NCBI GenBank assembly: GCA_023441145.1
Contig: JAEZQN010000137.1
Location: 1-5,519 of the forward strand
Direction: 5' to 3'
Length of the DNA stretch: 5,519 bases
Source of the DNA: Bacillota bacterium
GTDB lineage: Bacteria; Bacillota; Clostridia; Lachnospirales; Lachnospiraceae
Shown here piece after piece: positions 1 through 5,000 of the stretch. The notes under the pieces are model-generated. The model did no database searches. It had not been told where the DNA came from and saw nothing but the letters and a program-made list of their open reading frames with translations. Numbering within the stretch: the stretch's first letter is position 1; each line of letters opens with the position of its first letter. The position numbers were made by a program, and so were the translations under genes.

Positions 1-34
1 ACCTTTTTTTACGGAAAAGTCCAGAAAAGACTAG

Positions 35-74
35 AAATGCCATAGCAACATCAACTGATGTCGCTATGGCATTT
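35..74 (-). terminator. Hairpin terminator of the BspA-like surface protein gene
   Basis: A long imperfect hairpin: 35-46 pairs perfectly with 63-74 (12 bp). After one A/C mismatch, 48-52 pairs with 57-61, leaving a 4-nt loop. It begins about 55 nt beyond the stop codon of the minus-strand surface protein gene. Read on the minus strand it is followed by a T-rich but interrupted tail (CTAGTCTTTTCTGG). A smaller 5-bp hairpin (82-86 with 93-97) lies between it and the gene. The plus-strand side also has a T run at 86-92, so it could act in both directions. Confidence 0.7.
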
Positions 75-128
75 CGTCAGAGCTGTTTTTTTACAGCCCC
101 TTTTTCTAAAGCAAAAGACGAGATTTAA

Positions 129-2669
129 CTATATCTCTACCTCTTCCTCTTCCTTATTCTTTCTCTTTACTATAATAAGTATAATAATAGCTAATAGTAT
201 TAGTAACCATAACCAAGAATACTTAAACATACTAAATACGCTGGAAACCCCTGTTTTAGAAGCTGCATTGTCACCATTTTGTATTGCATTGGAGTTTATT
301 TCATCTTTTGATTCTAGATTATTATATTCCTGTGGTTCTTCTACAGTTCCATCAGTTGTTTCATTTAGCTCTGGCTCTTCTACAGCTCCAGCCTGGTTAT
401 TGTGTACCTCTGGCTCTTCTACAACTCCACCTTGATTTATAGTTCCACCTAGGTTTCCATTACTTCCAGATTGTGGCTTACTACTTCCACCTTGGTTTAC
501 GTTGCTTGATCCTAGATGTTCAATATTTCCATCTGGTTTTACATTATCTCCATCTAAAGTTCCTGTACTTCCTCCTGGAGTTCCATTTTGATCATCTGGG
601 ATTTCAATTTCTTCATCCGGAATTTCAATTTCTTCATCCGGTGTTTCAATTTCTTCATCTGGAGTTTCCGTACTTGCTGGTGGGGTTATGGTTCCATCTG
701 GATTTACAATACTTCCTGCTACTGGAGTTATTTCTTTTCCATCAGGTAGAATTACAATACCACCCTCAGGAACTGTAACAGCCCCATTTACATCAACTAC
801 AGGTGTTCCGCTATTAGGTCCTGGTTTAATAACAGTACCATTGTCTGTAGTAACTTTATCTCCTTTATGCCATTTCGCATAATAAACTACATTTAACTTA
901 TCAAAAAGTGAAGTGTTGGCTCTGGTTTGTTGTTGCGTTTCCCATGAAATAAATGTATAACCATCTTTCATTGGTTCCGTCACCGCTAATAAAGCATCAT
1001 TTATTACTTTATTTATTCCAGCCTCGTCAAGACTTTCTACTACATTGGTTTTAAAATCTGAACAGACAGCTTCCCCATTCTCGAATTTTCCACCATTTGC
1101 ATCTAAAGAAGGACCTACTGGTATACAATGATCTGCTAAATAATCATAATTCTTTAACTTTGAGTCTTTAGAAACAACTAGGAACTCTTTTGCATAAGTG
1201 GATGGATCCAGTTCTGTAATATTACCACTTGAATCAGCTGAGATATTCTTCTTAAACATATAAAGCATCTTATCTGTAGTAACTTTATCTAGATTAAAAC
1301 TAGATAAATCTAAAACATTTATGTTATCCAATCTTGCAAACATATACATCATATTTGTTACGGATGATGTATCAAAATTACTTACATCTAAGTTATCTAA
1401 CGCACTATCACAAAACATATATGCCATATTATTTACTGATGATGTTGTAAATTTATCACCAAATGTAATCTTTTTTAAGTCTTCTGTATTGTAAAACATA
1501 CCCTGCATATTTGTTACTTGTGAGGTATCAAAACTACTTAAGTCTAATTCAGGTACCCCGCTATTGGAAAACATATATGACATATTTATTGCTTTTGATG
1601 TATCAAAGTTACTTAAATCTAAGCTTTTTAAAGAGCTACAATCTTTAAACATATTATTCATCATAGTAACTTGTGATGTATTAAAATTACTGATGTCAAT
1701 ATTGGACAAAGAACTACATCCTAAGAAGAGATTTGTCATAGTAGTTACATTCTCTGTATTAAAACTACTTAAATCTAAACTGGTTAATGATCTACAATCT
1801 CTAAACATATTATCCATTGCAGTGATTAGTTTTGTATTAAAGCTACTTACATCTAGACTAGTTAATGATTCACAACCATTGAACATATATCTCATATTTG
1901 TTACTAGTTCTGTATTAAAGTTGCTTAAATCTAAACTCTTTAAAGATTGACAGCCATCGAACATATATGACAAATTAGTTACTTTTTCTGTAATAAAACC
2001 ACTCATATCTAAATTGCTTAAAGAATTACATCCTTTAAACATATACGACATATTAGTTGTTTGAGAGGCATCAAAGGTATCACCAAATGTTACACTTGTT
2101 AATTTACTACAATCTGCAAACATATGGGACATATCCGTTACTTTCTCTAAATCAAAACCACTTAAATTTACACTGGTTAAAGAAGTACATCCTTTAAACA
2201 TACTGTTCATGTTAGTAACATCTGTAGTATCTAGCCCACTTAAATCTGCACTCTTAAGTGCGGTATAATTTTCAAATACAGATTTAAAGGTATTAGGAGT
2301 AAGTACTTTTTTACCGTTATGTTCTTTGAATGTCAAACTAGTCATTGTAGATTGTATATTAGAGAAACAATTCATAGTTCCTATTTTGACCTGTTTACCA
2401 TTAAGTTCTCCAGGTATAACAATATCCGTATCTGTACCATCATAATAATCTAAAATTATGCTAGTACTATACTCTTTGTATATCCAATCCCCGAGATTAA
2501 AATTATCCCCTGTTGTATGTGCTGCTACTTTTTGTATTTGAGTAGCTTCTTCAGTATTACTACTAATATTATTTACTTCCCAATGGGCTAAAGTAGGTAC
2601 ATTAGTAGTAATTAAGGTAATTGCAACCGCCGCAACAATTCCTACTTTTTTTACTTTTTTCATGCTCAT
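129..2669 (-). CDS. BspA-type DUF285 repeat surface protein with InlB-like domain and C-terminal anchor
   Basis: An 846-residue predicted exported surface protein. Residues 1-28 are a signal peptide: basic MSMKKVKK, a hydrophobic core, then a likely cleavage after TLA. Residues about 145-475 hold 13 repeats of about 26 residues built on VTNMxxMFxGCxSLxSLDLSxFNT, the signature of DUF285/BspA-type leucine-rich proteins. Residues about 520-602 (from DANGGKF through GYTFISW to VVYYAKW) match the InlB/Listeria-Bacteroides repeat fold. Residues 605-800 are a Pro/Gly/Asn/Glu-rich stalk with TPDEEIE and VEEPE tandem repeats. The C-terminus is a sorting-like tail: ASKTG at 803-807, a hydrophobic span at about 818-834, then KRKNK and an acidic end. 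Family members include adhesins and host-binding proteins of gut and oral bacteria, so adhesion is inferred; the ligand is unknown. An AAGGA at 2679-2683 lies 9 nt before the first ATG. Met3 is an alternative start, served by GGG at 2673-2675. The gene appears monocistronic. Confidence 0.93.
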   Translation of the reverse strand: MSMKKVKKVGIVAAVAITLITTNVPTLAHWEVNNISSNTEEATQIQKVAAHTTGDNFNLGDWIYKEYSTSIILDYYDGTDTDIVIPGELNGKQVKIGTMNCFSNIQSTMTSLTFKEHNGKKVLTPNTFKSVFENYTALKSADLSGLDTTDVTNMNSMFKGCTSLTSVNLSGFDLEKVTDMSHMFADCSKLTSVTFGDTFDASQTTNMSYMFKGCNSLSNLDMSGFITEKVTNLSYMFDGCQSLKSLDLSNFNTELVTNMRYMFNGCESLTSLDVSSFNTKLITAMDNMFRDCRSLTSLDLSSFNTENVTTMTNLFLGCSSLSNIDISNFNTSQVTMMNNMFKDCSSLKSLDLSNFDTSKAINMSYMFSNSGVPELDLSSFDTSQVTNMQGMFYNTEDLKKITFGDKFTTSSVNNMAYMFCDSALDNLDVSNFDTSSVTNMMYMFARLDNINVLDLSSFNLDKVTTDKMLYMFKKNISADSSGNITELDPSTYAKEFLVVSKDSKLKNYDYLADHCIPVGPSLDANGGKFENGEAVCSDFKTNVVESLDEAGINKVINDALLAVTEPMKDGYTFISWETQQQTRANTSLFDKLNVVYYAKWHKGDKVTTDNGTVIKPGPNSGTPVVDVNGAVTVPEGGIVILPDGKEITPVAGSIVNPDGTITPPASTETPDEEIETPDEEIEIPDEEIEIPDDQNGTPGGSTGTLDGDNVKPDGNIEHLGSSNVNQGGSSKPQSGSNGNLGGTINQGGVVEEPEVHNNQAGAVEEPELNETTDGTVEEPQEYNNLESKDEINSNAIQNGDNAASKTGVSSVFSMFKYSWLWLLILLAIIILIIVKRKNKEEEEVEI
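318..431 (-). repeat. 39-bp period repeats encoding xGxVEEPE units
   Basis: Three units of about 13 residues (747-759, 760-772, 773-784) share G-V/A/T-VEEPE or VEEPQ followed by an Asn-rich segment. They sit just before the C-terminal anchor of the surface protein. They are more diverged than the 21-bp units, which suggests an older expansion. Confidence 0.75.
594..665 (-). repeat. 21-bp tandem repeats encoding TPDEEIE/IPDEEIE
   Basis: Three full units and one decayed 21-bp unit encode TPDEEIE, TPDEEIE, IPDEEIE and IPDDQNG (residues 669-692) in the stalk of the surface protein. The units are nearly identical at the DNA level (recurring TTCAATTTCTTCATC on the plus strand). This indicates recent slippage expansion and a likely site of length variation between strains. 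The repeats give a rigid, acidic, proline-spaced stalk. Confidence 0.85.
1245..2237 (-). repeat. Thirteen DUF285 repeat units, about 78 bp period
   Basis: The units encode protein residues about 145-475. The VTxMxxMF element recurs at residues 151, 177, 204, 230, 256, 282, 308, 334, 360, 385, 412, 437 and 463, so the spacing is 25-27 and mostly exactly 26. The first eight units carry a Cys after MFxx (C161, C187, C214, C240, C266, C292, C318, C344), forming a regular ladder. The last five lack it at that position. Units differ in DNA sequence, so this is an old, diverged array. Confidence 0.9.
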
Positions 2670-2694
2670 TTTCCCTTTTCCTTCGTGTTTTTAG

Positions 2695-2713
2695 CTATAA
2701 TATTTTATTATAG
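2695..2713. promoter_or_regulatory. Perfect 8-bp inverted repeat over the -10 region
   Basis: CTATAATA (2695-2702) and TATTATAG (2706-2713) form a perfect inverted repeat around a 3-nt spacer. It overlaps the predicted -10 and transcription start of the surface protein gene, so it is placed where a repressor would act. It is also pure A/T except for the outer bases, so a chance origin in AT-rich promoter DNA is possible. Confidence 0.35.
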
Positions 2714-2730
2714 ACTAATAAATATTTCAA
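2702..2730 (-). promoter_or_regulatory. Candidate sigma-A promoter of the surface protein gene
   Basis: Read on the minus strand, TTGAAA (2725-2730) and TAAAAT (2702-2707) are separated by exactly 17 nt. The predicted start near 2695 would give a short leader of about 25 nt before the ATG at 2669. An overlapping TATAAT (2707-2712) lacks a matching -35 at a suitable distance. Confidence 0.55.
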
Positions 2731-2762
2731 TTGGTATTATATTCAATTCCTTTTTCTGTTGT

Positions 2763-2780
2763 CCGTAGACCGACCGTAGA
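2763..2780. promoter_or_regulatory. Paired CCGTAGA direct repeats upstream of the surface protein promoter
   Basis: CCGTAGA occurs at 2763-2769 and again at 2774-2780, an 11-bp period of about one helical turn. The pair is a small GC-rich patch in very AT-rich DNA, about 33 bp upstream of the predicted -35. Spacing and position suit an activator that binds direct repeats, such as a response regulator. No regulator can be named from the sequence. Confidence 0.3.
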
Positions 2781-2801
2781 GCAAGAATTTCTTTAATATA
2801 A

Positions 2802-2838
2802 TAATACCACCTAACCATTTTACTGATTGGTGGTATTA
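2802..2838 (-). terminator. Hairpin, probable terminator of the truncated minus-strand gene remnant
   Basis: TAATACCACC (2802-2811) pairs with GGTGGTATTA (2829-2838), a perfect 10-bp stem with a 17-nt loop. The right arm contains the stop codon of the small minus-strand reading frame at 2836-2904. That fits a terminator placed immediately after a gene. The T tract is weak on the minus side and better on the plus side, so direction is uncertain. Confidence 0.5.
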
Positions 2839-2904
2839 GTTATTTTTATTCTCTTTTTCCTTTAATTCTTTAACATACAATTCAAACTCTTCATCAGTCA
2901 TAGA
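2836..2904 (-). pseudogene. C-terminal remnant of an unidentified gene cut by an IS end
   Basis: Minus-strand codons read S-MTDEEFELYVKELKEKE and then NKNN before a TAA at 2836-2838. This is a strongly charged, helix-like tail of 21-22 residues. Upstream, an in-frame TAG lies inside the IS-end-like sequence that starts at 2906. The ATG at 2899-2901 has no good ribosome-binding site. I read it as the 3' end of a gene whose body is gone. It could once have been the C-terminus of the neighbouring hydrolase or belong to a different lost gene. I do not recognise the family. Confidence 0.4.
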
Positions 2905-2905
2905 G

Positions 2906-2936
2906 TGGATCTATATTATAATAGTGGAAACGCTAA
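2906..2936 (+). mobile_element. Solo IS3-type left-end remnant
   Basis: This 31-bp stretch matches 5055-5085, the presumed left end of the IS3-family element, at 28 of 31 positions. Mismatches are at 2922, 2929 and 2933. Both copies begin TGGATCTATATTATAA, and IS3-family ends characteristically start with TG. Similarity fades beyond 2936 and no transposase follows, so this is an orphan end left by deletion or decay. It lies in the same orientation as the complete end. Confidence 0.65.
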
Positions 2937-2992
2937 AATTCAGTTCCGAAGTAACATACCCCGGTTCCCAGTGGACTAAAGTATCGTCACCT

Positions 2993-3511
2993 CTATAATG
3001 TTTTTACTTTAACTATGTGATTAGGTGACAAGTCATTTAAGCTAATGATTTTACAACCTTTACTTTCATAATAGCGTAACATTTCGTTAATTTTCCTTTT
3101 ATCATAACTGGTGATACAATCTGATAAGACGTTAACTTTATAATTTACTTTGCATAAATTGTAACAGGTTGATTTAACACAAGCCACAGCATCTGCTCCT
3201 GTTATGTAGAAATCACATATTTCATTTTTACTAATAAAGTCTGTAAATTCTTCACTACTTAATACGTTTCCCTTGTATTTTGTAAATACATTTTTTGATA
3301 CTATTTTCAAGTCTGAAGCTAATTCAGCCCCATATGTATTGGGTTTAAAAGTCCTCGTGCCAAGTGATAAGTTTTCATGCCTTATATAAATAACATAAAT
3401 ATTATTATACACTGCCCAATCAATAGCTTTATTGATATTGTCAATTATATCCTTATAATTCTTTGTTATGTCATTTTGAATATCTATTATTACCAAAGTT
3501 TTTTTCTGCAT
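2993..3511 (-). CDS. Isochorismatase-family cysteine hydrolase
   Basis: A 172-residue cytoplasmic enzyme of the isochorismatase-like hydrolase superfamily, whose members hydrolyse vinyl-ether, amide or carbamoyl bonds using an Asp-Lys-Cys triad. Visible features are the N-terminal strand TLVIIDIQNDI with D10, a probable K78 in FTKYKGNVL, the segment ITGADAVACV with nucleophile C111, and the closing strand YKVNVLSDC (residues 124-132). The length is normal for a single-domain member. The substrate cannot be read from the sequence; nicotinamide-type amides, isochorismate and N-carbamoyl compounds are all family possibilities. I place the start at the ATG at 3511 because AGGAGG lies just upstream with normal spacing and the domain begins there. 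A longer frame to 3589 would add residues unrelated to the fold. The stop lies next to IS-like sequence, so the extreme C-terminus (HIVKVKTL) may be altered. It is divergent from the WYL regulator gene, its likely controller. Confidence 0.85.
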   Translation of the reverse strand: MQKKTLVIIDIQNDITKNYKDIIDNINKAIDWAVYNNIYVIYIRHENLSLGTRTFKPNTYGAELASDLKIVSKNVFTKYKGNVLSSEEFTDFISKNEICDFYITGADAVACVKSTCYNLCKVNYKVNVLSDCITSYDKRKINEMLRYYESKGCKIISLNDLSPNHIVKVKTL

Positions 3512-3553
3512 AATGCCTCCTCCTGATAGGTAAATCGATTTGTTTACATTTTT

Positions 3554-3559
3554 ATTGTA
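3554..3559 (-). promoter_or_regulatory. Candidate extended -10 for the hydrolase gene
   Basis: On the minus strand TACAAT (3554-3559) is preceded by TGG, giving an extended -10 pattern. No good -35 is found at 15-18 nt spacing. The implied leader to the ATG at 3511 is about 36 nt, and the upstream part overlaps the opposing promoter. Confidence 0.35.
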
Positions 3560-3568
3560 CCATGAAAT

Positions 3569-3579
3569 TGTTGACAACA
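3569..3579. promoter_or_regulatory. Palindrome TGTTGACAACA overlapping the -35
   Basis: TGTTG (3569-3573) and CAACA (3575-3579) are perfectly inverted around one base. The palindrome covers the -35 of the plus-strand promoter and the region upstream of the hydrolase -10. A protein bound here could affect both divergent genes. It is a candidate operator for the WYL regulator. Confidence 0.4.
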
Positions 3580-3599
3580 GTATGGCCACAATTTATAAT
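3571..3599 (+). promoter_or_regulatory. Near-consensus sigma-A promoter of the WYL regulator gene
   Basis: TTGACA (3571-3576) and TATAAT (3594-3599) are separated by exactly 17 nt, a full consensus match. The predicted start near 3606 gives a leader of about 32 nt before the ATG at 3638. A promoter this strong for a regulator suggests that it is normally restrained, for example by autorepression. Confidence 0.85.
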
Positions 3600-3602
3600 T
3601 GT
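3588..3602. promoter_or_regulatory. Inverted repeat ACAATT-TAT-AATTGT overlapping the -10
   Basis: A perfect 6-bp inverted repeat with a 3-nt spacer sits exactly over the TATAAT at 3594-3599. Related ATTGT/ACAAT words also occur at 3554-3558 and 3567-3571, so the intergenic region may hold several sites for one dimeric regulator. It is low-complexity, so chance is possible. Confidence 0.4.
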
Positions 3603-3637
3603 AAAAGAATTTCAGAAATTTGAAAGGTGGCTGTCTG

Positions 3638-4570
3638 ATGAAAATTGACAGGCTTGTTAGCATTATTATGATACTCCTTGAAAAAGAGCGGATTGGCGCA
3701 CAGGAGTTAGCAGATATGTTTGAAGTTTCACCCCGCACAATCTACCGTGACATAGACACTATCAACATGGCAGGTATTCCTGTTTGTTCTATACCAGGAG
3801 TTGGTGGTGGCTTTGAAATCATGCGAAATTACAAGATTGATAAAAAACTTTTTTCGACTGTGGACCTTTCCGTTATACTGATGGGACTTTCCAATCTTTC
3901 TACTATAATACGAGGGGATGAACTGGTAAACGCCCTTGCAAAAGTTAAGAGCTTTATCCCAGCCGACAGAACAAATGATATCGAGTTAAAAGCAAATCAA
4001 ATTTACATAGATTTAAATCCGTGGATGGGCAACAGGAACATACAACCATATTTAGAAATTAGCATAGCAGCTTTACAGGAAAGTAAGCTACTTTCATTTG
4101 AATATACAGACCGTTATGGGAACAAAATTGCTCGAACAGCCGAGCCATATCAGCTTGTATTGAAAAATAGCAATTGGTACTGGCAAGGGTATTGCCTTAA
4201 AAGAAATGATTTTCGTTTATTCAAAATATCTCGCATGTCAAACCTACACATACAAGAGAATTTTTTTACACCATTAGATTATCAAAACCCGCAGTTAGAA
4301 TTTGCTGATATTTTGGCAACTATGAAAACAAAAATTAAAATTCGTATTCATAAATCTATCATGGAAAGGGTACTTGATTTTTGTGCTTATGAACACTTTT
4401 CGCCTGACGGCAATGAACACTACATCGTTAGTTTTCCTTTCATAGAGAACGATTACTACTACAATATTCTTTTCAGTTTTGGGGATAAATGCGAGTGTTT
4501 AGAACCGTTACATATTCGAACAGAAATGAAGTGTAGAATACAGGATATAGCCACCTTATATGATAACTAG
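3638..4570 (+). CDS. HTH/WYL-domain transcriptional regulator (YafY/YobV type)
   Basis: A 310-residue cytoplasmic DNA-binding regulator. Residues 1-60 form a winged helix-turn-helix (LEKERIGAQELADMFEVS, then RTIYRDIDTINMAGIPV and a GVGGGF wing), the HTH_11/DeoR-like arrangement typical of WYL proteins. Residues about 140-207 are the WYL domain, with the core W180-Y181-W182 in SNWYWQGY and the downstream FRLFKISRM arginine/lysine cluster. In the family this domain senses a ligand, often a nucleotide or other small molecule. Residues about 230-306 correspond to the WCX extension. Length is normal and no residue is obviously missing, although Trp replaces Leu in the WYL triplet. I place the start at the ATG at 3638, with AAAGGTGG 7 nt upstream; the TTG at 3620 would put the ribosome-binding site inside the coding region. 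The gene is transcribed from the consensus promoter at 3571-3599 and is divergent from the hydrolase gene. It looks less AT-rich than the surface protein gene. Confidence 0.92.
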   Translation: MKIDRLVSIIMILLEKERIGAQELADMFEVSPRTIYRDIDTINMAGIPVCSIPGVGGGFEIMRNYKIDKKLFSTVDLSVILMGLSNLSTIIRGDELVNALAKVKSFIPADRTNDIELKANQIYIDLNPWMGNRNIQPYLEISIAALQESKLLSFEYTDRYGNKIARTAEPYQLVLKNSNWYWQGYCLKRNDFRLFKISRMSNLHIQENFFTPLDYQNPQLEFADILATMKTKIKIRIHKSIMERVLDFCAYEHFSPDGNEHYIVSFPFIENDYYYNILFSFGDKCECLEPLHIRTEMKCRIQDIATLYDN

Positions 4571-4740
4571 AACGAAAAGTCTATTCACATATTCATAATA
4601 CTTTATGGTGTCTATTTTGTGCTATCCGTTGTTTCCGATAACCGGCAAGCAGAGCAAGGTCATAACTGATTTTGAGGGCGATTTCCGGATCAGTTTCGCC
4701 GTGTTGGGATACCTTCCATCCACACATGGGTTTTATAACT
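4571..4740. other. Intergenic stretch without a gene, with mutually exclusive small hairpins
   Basis: No reading frame with a ribosome-binding site or recognisable product is present. AACTGAT and ATCAGTT near 4663-4697 can pair. GGCGA and TCGCC near 4677-4702 can also pair, but the two stems overlap and cannot both form. Neither is followed by a T tract. No strong terminator for the WYL gene is visible directly after its stop. Confidence 0.4.
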
Positions 4741-4767
4741 GAAAAATACCTCCAAATTCATTGGAGG
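4741..4767 (-). terminator. Intrinsic terminator after the first tRNA-end-like repeat
   Basis: On the minus strand a 7-bp stem, CCTCCAA (pairing 4749-4755 with 4761-4767), has a 5-nt loop. It is followed by TATTTTTC (4741-4748), a good U-tract. It lies about 14 nt downstream, on the minus strand, of the tRNA-acceptor-like 13-mer at 4782-4794. This is the layout expected after a tRNA gene. Confidence 0.65.
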
Positions 4768-4781
4768 CCTGATTTTCCAAT

Positions 4782-4794
4782 AAGCGCGAGACGG
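4782..4794 (-). repeat. First copy of a 13-bp tRNA-acceptor-end repeat
   Basis: AAGCGCGAGACGG here is repeated exactly at 4926-4938, 144 bp away. On the minus strand it reads CCGTCTCGCGCTT, the 3' acceptor strand of a tRNA. Unlike the second copy, the bases before it do not form a T-arm. It therefore looks like a minimal duplicated core or a decayed tRNA end. Confidence 0.6.
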
Positions 4795-4828
4795 TTCACA
4801 AGGTCCGGGGGACCTTGGTTTTGAACCG
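4792..4828. repeat. Nested inverted repeat (CAAGGTCC hairpin)
   Basis: CAAGGTCC (4799-4806) pairs with GGACCTTG (4810-4817) around GGG. Outside it CGGTTC (4792-4797) pairs with GAACCG (4823-4828). The result is a two-tier stem with an asymmetric internal loop. It immediately adjoins the 13-bp repeat and overlaps its last bases. Confidence 0.6.
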
Positions 4829-4830
4829 AC

Positions 4831-4845
4831 CGGAGCGGAGCGGAG
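4831..4845. repeat. Three tandem CGGAG units
   Basis: CGGAG is repeated three times in succession within the GC-rich island between the two tRNA-end copies. It is a simple 5-bp tandem repeat of unknown role. Confidence 0.7.
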
Positions 4846-4855
4846 ACCTCGAACC

Positions 4856-4879
4856 TTCGAGTCCAGGATTGGACTCGAA
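4856..4879. repeat. Perfect 10-bp inverted repeat with a 4-nt loop
   Basis: TTCGAGTCCA (4856-4865) and TGGACTCGAA (4870-4879) are perfect inverse copies around GGAT. The arms contain TTCGAGTCC, the same word as the T-loop and T-stem of the tRNA fragment at 4927-4950. The hairpin may therefore be built from duplicated tRNA-end sequence. It abuts the large terminator stem. Confidence 0.65.
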
Positions 4880-4922
4880 AAAACAAACAAAGGTATCCTT
4901 TCGGATACCCTTGTTTGTTTTT
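4879..4922 (-). terminator. Strong bidirectional intrinsic terminator downstream of the tRNA fragment
   Basis: The arms 4879-4898 and 4903-4922 pair over 20 positions with a single A/C mismatch. The core is GGTATCC-TTTC-GGATACC and the flanks are A-rich and T-rich. On the minus strand it begins only a few bases after the tRNA acceptor end and ends in TTTGTTTGTTTTTT, a classic tRNA terminator. On the plus strand the TTGTTTGTTTTT arm would serve as well. Confidence 0.85.
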
Positions 4923-4925
4923 CTC

Positions 4926-4950
4926 AAGCGCGAGACGGGACTCGAACCCG
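4926..4950 (-). other. tRNA 3'-end fragment, candidate attachment site of an integrative element
   Basis: On the minus strand the sequence reads CGGG-TTCGAGT-CCCG then TCTCGCGCTT. This is a T-arm with the invariant TTCGAGT loop, followed by an acceptor 3' strand. The next base outward makes a T/T mismatch in the fifth T-stem pair, so tRNA homology stops at 4950. No 5' acceptor strand (GCGCGAG), D-arm or anticodon arm lies to the right. A tRNA 3' end without a 5' half but with its terminator is the usual product of site-specific integration into a tRNA gene. The base after the acceptor strand would be U; the amino acid identity cannot be told. Confidence 0.6.
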
Positions 4951-5000
4951 AACAATAGGCTAAAAACCCTTATAGAAAGGAGATTCTCAGCACGTCTATA

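Noticed and set aside
58..435. Plus-strand open frame of 125 codons, and similar plus-strand frames at 473-778, 688-882 and 1564-1950
   Set aside because: All lie antisense within the surface protein gene, have no ribosome-binding site or recognisable domain, and are low-complexity mirrors of its repeats.
736..749. LPDGK at residues 641-645 of the surface protein as a sortase motif
   Set aside because: It sits about 200 residues from the C-terminus, is not followed by a hydrophobic span and lacks the Thr-Gly.
1245..2237. Regularly spaced repeats as a possible CRISPR array
   Set aside because: The period is 78 bp in frame, units are diverged and they encode continuous DUF285 repeats. There are no spacers of unrelated sequence.
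3544..3738. Minus-strand frame of 64 codons over the divergent promoter and start of the WYL gene
   Set aside because: It overlaps the consensus promoter and the well-supported WYL coding region and has no domain signature.
4588..4612. Small CATAA/TTATG hairpin after the WYL gene as its terminator
   Set aside because: The stem is only 5 A/T-rich pairs and is not followed by a convincing T run.
4690..4955. Two minus-strand frames (4690-4890 and 4758-4955)
   Set aside because: They run through hairpins, terminators and the tRNA fragment. Their Arg/Pro/Ser-rich translations are typical of noncoding tRNA-flanking DNA.
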